The notes beneath the pieces were generated by a model that was given only the letters and a program-made list of their open reading frames with translations, ran no database searches and was not told where the DNA came from. From Aureobasidium sp. EXF-3400 (lineage: Eukaryota > Ascomycota > Dothideomycetes > Dothideales > Saccotheciaceae): DNA of 64,000 nucleotides. How positions within the stretch are numbered: position 1 is the stretch's first letter; every line of letters starts with the position of its first letter. Position numbers and translations under genes: made by a program. Below, one piece after another: positions 1 through 8,915 of this stretch. The DNA lies in the NCBI GenBank assembly GCA_024195585.1, contig SWBL01000109.1, forward strand, positions 62,001 to 126,000, written 5' to 3'.

Positions 1-2
1 AG

Positions 3-479
3 ATCAACAAGCTAGAAAGCAGGTATGATCGCAAATTCGAACCAGCCAACGAAAGCATCGAGATTCAGCCTGCAGATCAAACAGCCCGTGATGGCTGGAC
101 AAGTGAGATGCAAGCTGCGAACACTATCCTAGCACAAGAGCCATGGGTACAGCAGCACGCAGAAGGATACTCGAACTCATCCCAACGTCCATCACTTTGT
201 CTCAGTATGCACTACTGCAGAACTGCTGAAAAGATTCACGAAACAGAGACACACCAAGAAAAGACAATGGCGTTGGATACAGTTTGTCTGCATCCCCAGC
301 AGGGACATAATCAACAACTCGTGACTGTCAAAATACATAAACTACTCTGCGAAATAGAGGCACAGCAAAGAGAGACAAAGGGTAGGATACAGCTGACCGA
401 ACTAAAGAAAAAGAAAGAGAGAAAACATCCATGTAAACATAACTCCAAGAACCAAGTATCTAATACTTGTTATCCGTAA
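3..479 (+). CDS. Possible 3' end of a gene entering from the left edge (partial)
   Basis: One frame stays open from base 3 to a TAA at 477-479, about 158 codons, which is longer than expected by chance in this A-rich sequence. The first 65 codons look coding (mixed, hydrophilic residues). The last third is Lys/Gln/His-rich and looks more like a 3' untranslated region read through, so the true stop may come after an unseen intron. The last 20 bases overlap the convergent secreted-protein gene that ends at 460. No domain is recognised. Start and upstream exons, if any, lie outside the window. Confidence 0.3.
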   Translation: MNKLESRYDRKFEPANESIEIQPADQTARDGWTSEMQAANTILAQEPWVQQHAEGYSNSSQRPSLCLSMHYCRTAEKIHETETHQEKTMALDTVCLHPQQGHNQQLVTVKIHKLLCEIEAQQRETKGRIQLTELKKKKERKHPCKHNSKNQVSNTCYP

Positions 480-879
480 TCCAGAAACTCTGACACTTCC
501 TAGCACCAAAAACCTGCACACCCCTGCCTTGAGCATTTCCCTGCGCACAAACCTGCCAGAACTGTCTCTGACACCAGTACTGAGGGATCCAAACATTGCT
601 GTTGGAGTTGATACGGCCATCGCCCCAGCAAGGAGGGTTGACAAGGACAGCAACCTTGTTGTGGCCGTCAAAGGTTACGCCGTTGGAGGCGTCCCAGCCG
701 GGCATGTGGATGTTCTTGTTGCAGAGGTTGTCGATGGCGTTGGCGATGCGCCAATCCTTTTTGATGCAGCTGAAGTGCATGACTTGGTAGTCGATCTCCG
801 AGTAGGCGAGGATGGGGGTGACGAAGAGGAGGGTGCACAAGGCTGCGATGAGCATCGTGAGGCCGGTGAACTGGACCAT
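460..879 (-). CDS. Small cysteine-rich secreted protein, effector-like
   Basis: A 139-aa protein from a single exon, with start context CAACAATGG. Residues 1-25 form a typical signal peptide (hydrophobic core, small residues at the end, next residue Tyr26). The mature part of about 114 residues has six cysteines (38, 53, 84, 103, 111, 129), enough for three disulfides, and is rich in Trp, Asn and aromatic residues (for example WIPQYWCQRQFW near 97-108). No membrane span or GPI tail is visible. Size, secretion signal and even cysteine count match the usual profile of fungal secreted effectors or antimicrobial-type proteins. The family is not recognised, so function is open. A TATA-like ATAAATAG lies about 160 bp upstream. 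Confidence 0.75.
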   Translation of the reverse strand: MVQFTGLTMLIAALCTLLFVTPILAYSEIDYQVMHFSCIKKDWRIANAIDNLCNKNIHMPGWDASNGVTFDGHNKVAVLVNPPCWGDGRINSNSNVWIPQYWCQRQFWQVCAQGNAQGRGVQVFGARKCQSFWITDNKY

Positions 880-2519
880 TGTTGTTTTTGTTCTATTGTT
901 TGTAGATTGGGTGTTTGTAGATGATCAGTCGTGCTGCAGACGACTGATGAAAAATGATTTGTAATGTGGGAGCGGAGAAGAAAGCGTGTGTTTCTGGAAG
1001 AAGGAAATTGATTTGATGGACGGGTACTCGGCATCTATTTATCAACCAAAGTGGTGTACTATGTGGATCTGGATTGACAAAGAAGGCATCAATGCTACAT
1101 CTTATTGAGAACCCGATACAGCAATATCTCAACTACCTCTTTGACCAAAGACAAGAGCGGCTGTCAGGAATAAAGAAAGCGTTCGTGTGGGGATGTGTTT
1201 CTCAGGTAGTGGCCCACAAGCATGACAGGAAAGAGATTGAAAGTGGCAGGCACGAGGGGGTCCAGATCCATAGACACTTTCGTGTACTTGAGGCCTCACG
1301 GAGCATGCCAACACCTTCCTGCACTCACTGTATCCTGCTATATCGAAGCCCAAGAACAACTTCCACTGGTCGTAATCCATTGAGAGCGCGGTTCGGAAGT
1401 CGCTATATCGGCCAAGCAATAATATGACAAGCTATCAGGTAAGATCCGGACATGGCTATCAATGTAGCCTGTGAGCAAGCCTCAACTGGCACTTGGCAAG
1501 CTGCAAGCGTACAATCCTCACGGTCAATGTTCTGATGGTGAAGGCTTCGCTTCTGATGGTTTTGGATGTTATTCAGAGCCCAAAGCAGCAGACGTCGTCG
1601 TTCTTTCCCCATCATCGACGCGGCACATCCCGCTGCCTGCACAGACCAGCCACGAAGCAGAATAAAACTCTTCCCTTCCTCGCGCTCCTCTTGCTCCAAA
1701 CAAGTTGATGACCTCCATACCCTTAGGTTTCGTTATCCTCTTTGGAGGATACTACCCCGTACGAAATTTATATTCTCGTGAGGCCGATAGGAATGCTACA
1801 TAAGCGCCGCTCATAATTTCGGCTCTCCAGCATTATACGGAGTGACGGGTTCGCTTGCGGCTTACATCTTTTACCTTTAAAAACAAGCTCGTGATTGTCA
1901 AAAGCTGTTTTATGTCCATGCCATGTTTCTGCGATGGGTGCAGACTCGCAGGTTTACGAGAGATCTGAGCAAATAATGCTTGATGCATGCTGAGCACGCT
2001 TGCCTTGAGAAGCTCGAGACTATGGAGCCAGCCGAGCTCATGGCATTGCGAGATGCAACACAATGTGCATTGTAGAGACGACGTGCGGATCCAGAATCAA
2101 TGTCGGCAACATCCTACTACTTCCATTGTGTTCTGTTCAGCAGGAGCGGAGCACATCTGATCTTCAAACGTGAAGTCGATACTGAAATGTGGAAATCGTG
2201 TTCTGATAAGAGCCTAGCTGATGCTCTTACTTGACTCTTTTGCGGCTGTGGTCAATGATGGTGTCATTGATCGCTGTTGCTTGTTAGTAAGGTACATTCA
2301 TCTGCATGTTGGTGTGCCTGGCATGAGTAGCTTCTGCTGCCAAACGCAGCGAGTAAATGGAAGGCATTCTTTGTTTTTACAGCTGCATCTTTCCGTTCAT
2401 CACAACAAGCAAAAGCAAAAGAAAAACAAACATTATTGAACGCATTCATATCTACGGCATTTTCTTAGTACTAAACCAATTCTAAAATAAAAGAAAGCAC
2501 GAGGTCTGAAAGTGATGAC
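880..2519. other. Intergenic, 1.6 kb, no supported gene
   Basis: Holds the promoter of the small secreted protein (right of 879) and the 3' side of the kinase gene. Short open frames here (for example 1129-1419 and 1403-1699 on the minus strand) have no recognisable domain, poor residue make-up and no convincing splice links. No repeat or RNA gene was seen. Confidence 0.5.
1035..1042 (-). promoter_or_regulatory. TATA-like element of the secreted-protein gene
   Basis: On the minus strand this reads ATAAATAG, 156-163 bp upstream of the ATG at 879. Position and sequence suit a TATA box of a strongly regulated fungal gene; assignment is by sequence only. Confidence 0.35.
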
Positions 2520-4079
2520 TCAAAGTATATGATCGCTCGACGGCTCGTCATCCAAATTCATATGAAAGTCGATCTCCTCAGTAGCCTTCGGCAGCGGATA
2601 AACAGGCTTGCCCTTGGCATCAATCATATCTTGAGGATCCGTGGCCCACCAATTCGCTTCATCTGTGTACATGACTTCAAGCTCCTCTGGCGGAAACACG
2701 CCCAGTGAAGCAAACTCACTTGCCCGCGATGGACCCCAGGCACGAAGGTATGGCCTGGCCTTTGCAAGTCGTCTCTGTTTCTCCTCTTCAGCAGCGCGTG
2801 CAGCAATATCCTCCTGGAGATCTTTAGGTTTGGGTTTTGGAGGTGCGGCAGCACGCTTTTCTTGTTGGTCTTGGAACCATGCATCACTGCCAAATGTATC
2901 CATGCCTTGGAAAACCGCGTGTCCAGGATTGTCAATGTAGCTCAAGAAGTTTTGAGGCGAAGGTCGTTTGTGAGGGGCGAATTGCAAGCACCTGTTGACC
3001 ATTCTCCTAAGATTGAGCGAGTAGTTTTGACCAGGAAGATCGCCTTGCCACTTGATTACCTGTGGAATGTTGTCTGCGTCCGGCCGCCCAGGTTGGTAGT
3101 CTATGTTTGAGAAACCACCACGCAACTTCATCATCTGCTCAAGTACTCGTCCGATCTGCCAGACATTGGTACATGTACCGCGTAGCACGGTATTTGGGAA
3201 TAGTGCAGGACTACCAGCATTAGGCTTCACCATCTCCGGAGCCAAATAGCCACGAGTGTAAGAAAAATGCTGTGAATTGATCCTGTTATTGAAATCGTCT
3301 TTGTTGGTTAGGTTTCCGCCTCCAAGATCCGCGAGGTGAGGTCGAGGGTAGATGGGAAATGACTTCTTGTTGTCAGGCGGGGCGAGCAGAATATTCCCTG
3401 GTTTCATGTCGAACACGACGATCACGTCTGAGTCCGTGTTCTTCGGACGCGATCGAGTTTGTTCTTCTAATTGAACAGCAGCCTTCATCAAGCAAATGAA
3501 AGTGTGCCAGATAAACGGTTCCGGGATGGCCTTTTTGCTGAAGAAAAAGGCCTTGATAAGGTTGTCAAGGTCCCCATAGTCATACAAAGGCATGTATAGA
3601 CGCCAGTGGTTATGTGCCGATGAGTAAGGATTATCCAGTATCCTTCTTGCATAACCCCACAGCGGATTACAGTAGATTTCCTCGCTTGAGTCGGGCACTG
3701 TCATCAAGCCTTGCAGATATGCCTCCTTGAGGAATCGATTCTCAGGAGCTGCATATCCAATATTGTGAGTAGGATCTGCACCGAAATCCATGCCCTTATC
3801 TCTAAGTTGTCGGTAGATCCCTTTGTAGAGGCCTGTCTCTTTGGTCGAGTCCGACGTCCTCTCGAAGGAATCTTTGATGACAATGTGACTGATGGCTCTA
3901 TGGGTGGACTTGTCTATCAACACCCACATAGTCGCGACACCGTTGGCTCCGACACCAATCTTGTATCCGCCAATCCATTGTGTGTTTGGTGGTGCGTTGG
4001 GCGGCTCTTTGACTCTTTCGAGATTGGAACTGTCCCTATGGATCGCAGCTATCTGGCTGGAGGTCACTATCTTTGCCAT
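2520..4079 (-). CDS. Divergent fungal protein kinase
   Basis: A 519-aa single-exon protein starting at the first in-frame ATG (4079). A kinase fold can be followed. The glycine-rich loop is GVGANGVA (residues 42-49) and the VAIK-like lysine is K69 in IVIKD. The catalytic loop is VVFDMKPGNILL (221-232) with D224, K226 and N229. The metal site is DLG (251-253) instead of DFG, and an APE-like motif follows (LAPEM). The usual HRD His-Arg pair is absent, replaced by Val-Phe before the Asp, so it belongs to the divergent kinase-like proteins common in filamentous fungi. The catalytic Asp, Lys and Asn remain, so activity is possible. After about residue 390 comes a charged tail rich in Glu, Lys and Ala, possibly coiled coil. 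Upstream bases 4085-4273 encode an open frame that could be a further 5' exon, but I found no in-frame splice join. Confidence 0.8.
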   Translation of the reverse strand: MAKIVTSSQIAAIHRDSSNLERVKEPPNAPPNTQWIGGYKIGVGANGVATMWVLIDKSTHRAISHIVIKDSFERTSDSTKETGLYKGIYRQLRDKGMDFGADPTHNIGYAAPENRFLKEAYLQGLMTVPDSSEEIYCNPLWGYARRILDNPYSSAHNHWRLYMPLYDYGDLDNLIKAFFFSKKAIPEPFIWHTFICLMKAAVQLEEQTRSRPKNTDSDVIVVFDMKPGNILLAPPDNKKSFPIYPRPHLADLGGGNLTNKDDFNNRINSQHFSYTRGYLAPEMVKPNAGSPALFPNTVLRGTCTNVWQIGRVLEQMMKLRGGFSNIDYQPGRPDADNIPQVIKWQGDLPGQNYSLNLRRMVNRCLQFAPHKRPSPQNFLSYIDNPGHAVFQGMDTFGSDAWFQDQQEKRAAAPPKPKPKDLQEDIAARAAEEEKQRRLAKARPYLRAWGPSRASEFASLGVFPPEELEVMYTDEANWWATDPQDMIDAKGKPVYPLPKATEEIDFHMNLDDEPSSDHIL

Positions 4080-4521
4080 GTCGTTCAATTTGTTGAATGT
4101 CTACTGCTGGGCCAGAAAAAAGATTGCCAGCACGAGCTGGTCGACATGTTGAAGTAACCATCTTTGTCTGCATTCGGCGAATCTTGACTCTTTTGGCTCA
4201 ATGCGGACTTGAGCTGGGAGCTGACAATGGAATTCGACATTGTGGAAAGATCCATGTAGACAAAGAACAGCATCCTCTTGTGATCAGCTGAGTCGCTGGC
4301 TGATCATGAATCAATGTCCGCAAGTAACCGTTGTGATGGTACAGCAGTAGAGGTCAAAGACGGATTTGCTGATGGAAGCCATGATATGCTGGGTATTAAA
4401 GAGAGGTTGAAGCGACGATGTCCGGGAATAATGAGCCCGGCAGGGGAGATGTAATGTCAGGCTGTGTGGTTGGCGACATGTACACAAAGAAAGTCTACTG
4501 TGCAGACTGGACAAAACAAAA

Positions 4522-4593
4522 TGATCACGCCAGGGGTCGAACCTGGAATCTCTTGATTCGTAGTCAAGCGCCTTGCCATTGGGCCACGCAACC
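4522..4593 (-). tRNA. tRNA-Arg(ACG): tRNA-Arg (anticodon ACG)
   Basis: The minus strand folds into a 72-nt cloverleaf. The acceptor pairs GGTTGCG with CGTGATC (seven pairs, three of them G-U) and the discriminator base is A. The D arm runs GCCC...GGC. The anticodon stem CTTGA/TCAAG has loop CTACGAA, giving anticodon ACG. The T arm is CCAGG-TTCGACC-CCTGG. No intron is present. The gene is followed by TTTTG TTTTG, a fitting RNA polymerase III terminator. The internal B box GGTTCGACC is a near-perfect match to the polymerase III consensus. Confidence 0.95.
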
Positions 4594-4756
4594 ATTGATG
4601 TGAAGTGGAAAGTTTTGTCAAAATATGTAGTTGTTCAATCCAGCTGGGGGAGATATCGGCGATAAGAGTAGGCCTTGGCAAAGGGTCGCCGCAAAAGATG
4701 AAGCCGCAAGAAAAATGTCTCTGAGCAAATCAGACTCGTAAACTCGACAGCCAAAC

Positions 4757-6865
4757 ATGGCAGCAATTCTTGTCAAATCGCTCACTTCGGAGCCGTACAC
4801 CTTTCTGCAACCGCCAACCACACTACACACATCGTCGCTCGATTTTCTCAAGCAAACTCTCGACCCGATCGCCAAATCCATCGCCGAGACACAGCAACAG
4901 CGCTTGCAAGAAGCTCGCAAAAAGAGGAAGCGCGGTCAGAACGATGAAGATGAGGAGATTCTGCGTCTGAAAAAGGTTCACGTTGAAGGATTTGCTGTCG
5001 AGCAAGTCTGGGAACAAGCAAGGCGCATCATCGATGCTGCCAGGCAAGAGGCCCAGCGCAACTTCGATGAGCTCGCCGAGAAGTATGCTATCGATGACTC
5101 AGAAGATGAGAGCGAGAGCCAGGACGGTGAAGGCTTGTCAGAAGAGGGTGAGAGTGATATTGGTGAGGAGGGAGTCGACTATGAAGTTGAAGGCGAGGAC
5201 GTGGATGGCGAAGAGGAGGATGATGACGAGGAAATGGATGTTGATGGCGAGGTTGACGATTTCGAAGAGTCGTATATTGAGGCCGACGAGGACGTCGCAA
5301 TGGGTAGTGAAGGCGAGTTCGAGGCAGAGAGCGAGGAAGCGGCCGAATACATCCCCGACCCGCACGGCCTCAACGACGGCTTCTTCTCCATTGACGACTT
5401 CAACAAACAATCAGAGTTCCTCGAACAAGCAGACGCTCGTGGAGACAACGATTTCGACGACGATGACGAGGAGGGTATCGACTGGGGTTCCAACCCTCTG
5501 GGAGCTAGCGCCACAATTTCAAAAGCAGCACAAGACGACGACGACGAATCAGACGATGAGGATGGTCCGACATTCGGCAACGTCGATTTGAACGCCCCCG
5601 AAGGTTTCAGCGACAACGAGGAAGAGGTTGAGGAGGGTGAGATGGACGGCATGGGCTCGCTCTCAAACACAAACGACGTCAAGTACGCCGACTTCTTCGC
5701 CCCACCAGCTAAGAAGGCACGCAAGAACAAGAAGGGACGTCCGAACCCCCACAACTTCCCTGCAAAACAAGCCTCTCCAAGTGGTGCCGACGAACCTGCA
5801 GAGGATGATGAAGAGATGGAGCGCACTATGGAGAAGGTTCACCGCGACCTGTTCGACGATGTAACCGACGACGAAGAGGATGAGGAGAACCTTGACCCAG
5901 CAGACCCTCGCTCTCGCCGCTCAGCACACGAGCGTCGCCAGGCTGCTCTTACGGAAGAAATCCGTCGTCTGGAAGCCGCGAACGTCGCAAAGAGAGACTG
6001 GACTCTGTCTGGTGAAGCCCGTGCCGCTGATCGTCCTGTCAACTCTTTGCTCGAAGAGGACCTCGAGTTCGAACGCGTTGGCAAGCCCGTACCAGTTATC
6101 ACCGCCGAGATCAGTGAGAGTTTGGAAGAGCTTATCAAGCGTCGCATCTTGGCCGAGGACTTCCAAGACATCATTCGCCGCCGTCCTGATGATTTGGCCA
6201 CTGGTAACTCAAGTAGACGCGGGCGTCTCGACTTTGAGCTCGACGATAGCAAGAGCAAGAAGTCTCTTGCCGAGATGTATGAGGAGGAGCACCTCAAGGC
6301 TACAGACCCCAACTACGTCGATGCGAAGGACGAGAAGGCCCAAAAGGAACAGAGAGAAATCGACGCCCTATGGCGCGATATCAGCAACAAGCTCGACAGT
6401 CTCAGCTCCTGGCACTTCAAGCCCAAGGGTCCTGCTACACAACTCGATATCCGTGTCGATGCACCTGTCGTTCGTCTCGAGGATGCCCGCCCTACCGCCG
6501 GTGCAGAAGCCGCTGCTGCCTCTCAGCTCGCACCACAAGAGATCTACAAGGCAGGCGAGGCGGCCGAGAAGGCAGAGGCTGAGATTGCCACTCGTGGCGG
6601 CCTGGTCGTCAACCGCGAGGAAATGAGCAGAGAAGAGCGCAAGCGTCGCCGCAGACGCGACAAGGAGCGCGAGAAGAAGTCATTGGCCAACGTCGATCCT
6701 TCCAAGAAGGAGAGCAAGAAGACAAAGGAAAGAAAGGGCATCATCAGCGACCTCAAGAAGGGTGGTGTCAAGGTTATTGGCAACAAGGGACAAATCACAG
6801 ACGTCTCAGGTGCTGCTGTCAAGGACGCCAAAGCACCTTCTGCTGGTGGCTCTTACAAGTTGTAA
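4757..6865 (+). CDS. MPP10: U3 snoRNP component Mpp10
   Basis: A 702-aa single-exon protein of the Mpp10 family, part of the U3 small nucleolar ribonucleoprotein that matures 18S rRNA in the nucleolus (with Imp3 and Imp4). The N-terminus carries the family's conserved first region. The middle has long Asp/Glu runs (residues about 115-190 and 225-300) followed by Lys-rich nuclear targeting patches such as KKARKNKKGR. The C-terminal third holds the conserved Mpp10 signature, including the segments LAPQEIYKAGE and REERKRRRRRDKEREKK. Length agrees with fungal orthologues. The start at 4757 (CCAAACATGG) is the first ATG and has a good context. It is divergent from the tRNA gene. Confidence 0.95.
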   Translation: MAAILVKSLTSEPYTFLQPPTTLHTSSLDFLKQTLDPIAKSIAETQQQRLQEARKKRKRGQNDEDEEILRLKKVHVEGFAVEQVWEQARRIIDAARQEAQRNFDELAEKYAIDDSEDESESQDGEGLSEEGESDIGEEGVDYEVEGEDVDGEEEDDDEEMDVDGEVDDFEESYIEADEDVAMGSEGEFEAESEEAAEYIPDPHGLNDGFFSIDDFNKQSEFLEQADARGDNDFDDDDEEGIDWGSNPLGASATISKAAQDDDDESDDEDGPTFGNVDLNAPEGFSDNEEEVEEGEMDGMGSLSNTNDVKYADFFAPPAKKARKNKKGRPNPHNFPAKQASPSGADEPAEDDEEMERTMEKVHRDLFDDVTDDEEDEENLDPADPRSRRSAHERRQAALTEEIRRLEAANVAKRDWTLSGEARAADRPVNSLLEEDLEFERVGKPVPVITAEISESLEELIKRRILAEDFQDIIRRRPDDLATGNSSRRGRLDFELDDSKSKKSLAEMYEEEHLKATDPNYVDAKDEKAQKEQREIDALWRDISNKLDSLSSWHFKPKGPATQLDIRVDAPVVRLEDARPTAGAEAAAASQLAPQEIYKAGEAAEKAEAEIATRGGLVVNREEMSREERKRRRRRDKEREKKSLANVDPSKKESKKTKERKGIISDLKKGGVKVIGNKGQITDVSGAAVKDAKAPSAGGSYKL

Positions 6866-6982
6866 GATGCATTTGTTGTATAATCCCGATTCTTGTTTCT
6901 ACTTATCATGCTCAATACCACATTTCTCATTTTCTGCCTCGACAAATAACTAGCTACCTCCTGTCCCACTGTCGCTGCCTCC

Positions 6983-7408
6983 TCAAATTGCTCCAGCAGT
7001 CTGGACACCAGCGATGATTTGCTTGATTCTCTCGGTTTGGTCCCGACGCCATGCTTGCATCTGGTGTTGGTATGCTGCTAGATGGTAATCGTAAGCAGTT
7101 TCTCTGCGGTCAAACTCCTCGACCATATTCTGCCGTAACGCTCTCAACTCCTGGTCATGTTCGGCGCGCATCGACTCGAGCTCTTGCTCTCTGATTCGTT
7201 GATGCTCCCGTGTTTGTTCCTAGATCTGCCTCTCTAACCGCTTCTTGACTTCTTGTACGATTAGTAACTGCTGCGCCTGCAATTGCTCAAGTTCTTGAGA
7301 ATGTCCACGCTCGATCTCGTCAACTTCACGCTGTTCCTCCAATTGCCCTTGGAGATTGTACATGCGGTGGATTCGGGCGGCAGTTGGTGTATCCTTTCCA
7401 GGAGCCAT
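6983..7408 (-). pseudogene. Coiled-coil gene interrupted by one in-frame TAG
   Basis: From the ATG at 7408 (MAPGKDTPTAARIH...) the frame runs 62 codons to TAG at 7220-7222. It then stays open in the same frame for 78 more codons to a stop at 6983. Both halves are continuous heptad-type coiled coil rich in Gln, Glu and Arg, so the TAG sits inside one former or present protein of about 141 aa. No splice pair of normal length removes the TAG. Explanations are a nonsense mutation (CAG or GAG to TAG), a sequencing error, or a short 62-aa product. It is the first of four neighbouring coiled-coil genes, and its MAxxK start resembles theirs. Function unknown. Confidence 0.5.
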
Positions 7409-7636
7409 CTTTGGTTGATACTCGATGGAAGAGATGGAGGATGTCCGATTGTTATTCGTTTCCTGCATCACATGTGACGACAACAGAGATAAGTGGCATC
7501 GTCACGGAAGACGCATATATTAGCAAATTAGGCCACTGCCTTGGTTTGCGGCACAGTTGACGATACAAGTCACACTCGTTGATTCGTCAACAGTTTTCTC
7601 ATTGCTCTCCTCAATAACCAAATTGTGATTGCTGCC

Positions 7637-8387
7637 TCAGGCATTTTTGTTGTCTATCATTTGCTCAAGACGCTTGTCCAGAGCATCATAACACCGCATC
7701 CGCTTGTTAGCAAAATTCTGTTCCAGTTCTCTGTCCATCTCCACGTAAGCTGCATGAATTTGGCGGCGGTACATGTGCATCTTGTGATCGTCTCGCTGCC
7801 GTAAGTCCTTCAGGGTTTGCTCATACTGGCTACACATTCGCTCCAGCTGTCGATTCCGATTGATATATTGATCTCTGTCGCGCCTCATGTCTTGAAGAGA
7901 AATGTCCTGATGATGTACCGCGTGGCTGTGGGATTCTCTTTCTCGCACTAGTTCGGCCTGCAACTCTTTGACCAGAGAGTCCTTGGTAACCAGATATTTT
8001 CTGTCGTTGATCTGGTTGGACAGGCTGTCGGCTATTTTTCTTTGCTGTTCGAGTTCTTTGCGGTCTGCCGCTCTTTCCTCTCGGAGCTTTTCTATCTCCT
8101 TGTTGAGTTCGCTGATTTGAGTCTTCAGAAGATGAGATTTTCGTATTCTCTGATCCCGGGATCTCTGCAAGGTTGGGCCCTGTGGTTTGTCCTCGGAGTG
8201 ATGATTGTTGGAGTTTGGAGCCAAGAAGTTTTCAGGATGTTCTTCAATGGCCACGCATTGTCTCTTCTGATTGCTTCCGTAAACATCTTCTTCTCCTGCA
8301 CAATGCATCAGTCGATCTTCGGATGATGAGATATGATGTATTTGACGCACGCTCACATGAGGGCGATTTTCTCTTCCCAGTGGCCAT
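7637..8387 (-). CDS. Coiled-coil protein, cluster member B (2 exons)
   Basis: Exon 1 is 8351-8387 and exon 2 is 7637-8295; the 55-nt intron starts GTGCGT, has CTGAT as branch site and ends GCAG. The product is 231 aa. It begins MATGKRKSPSCER, a small basic segment that could be a nuclear signal. Residues from about 55 to the end are almost unbroken coiled coil (heptads such as LNKEIEKLREERAADRKELE). It is unrecognised by family. The exon-1 length (37 nt), intron phase (1) and intron length (55 nt) are identical to the next gene upstream (8916-10253), which argues for common descent even though the rest has diverged. A start further upstream in the same frame would need a TTG codon, so the spliced ATG model is preferred. 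Confidence 0.65.
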
Positions 8388-8915
8388 TTGCTTTTAGTTC
8401 CGATACAGAAACTGTATTCAATGAGCTTCTCTACGTGAATGTGAGAAGTAACATGTATATCCCTTTGGAGAAGTCTCGTCAAATTTCGCTCTGCGCGAAG
8501 ACGCGTAGATTAAAAAATTGGCTATTGCTCAGTGTTGGCGTGCCTGCCGATATTGGACCTGTTGCTTTCTCGTGACCCCAGGCATCAATCTCGGCGTCAA
8601 ACAATCGATGTGACTCTTTGGTTGTCATTTGGTTAGGAAGGCGAGGATGAAAGCAGGCCGAATTGAGAAAGACGAGTAAGCCCCTTGTTAAGCGGTGAGA
8701 CTTATTGGCAATCCTACTAATTCGTCTTTCTTCCAATCCATCGCTGCTCCTTCCGACAGTTGCCACCTCTCTTTGCTCCGAGTAAGAATAAATAGTTTCC
8801 CGCTGCAATAACAAATAGTCCACATATACAGCTTTCGTGTGCATCGCATCAATATAGTTAGAAGGCATTCTTTCCTTGACCGAGGGATCAGAGCCTTGAC
8901 AATGTTATATTTCTT
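8388..8915. other. Intergenic between two coiled-coil genes
   Basis: 528 bp lying between the end of the 8916-10253 gene and the start of the 7637-8387 gene. An open frame on the minus strand (8479-8868, 129 codons) starts with ATG but has no domain, little coiled-coil character and no splice link to either neighbour; I treat it as chance. The stretch should contain the 3' UTR of one gene and the promoter of the next. Confidence 0.4.

Noticed and set aside
5179..5826. Long antisense frame over MPP10 (215 codons, Ser-rich)
   Set aside because: Mirror image of Asp/Glu codon runs in MPP10; a compositional shadow.
8479..8868. 129-codon minus-strand frame between two coiled-coil genes
   Set aside because: No domain, weak codon quality, lies where a promoter and 3' UTR are expected.
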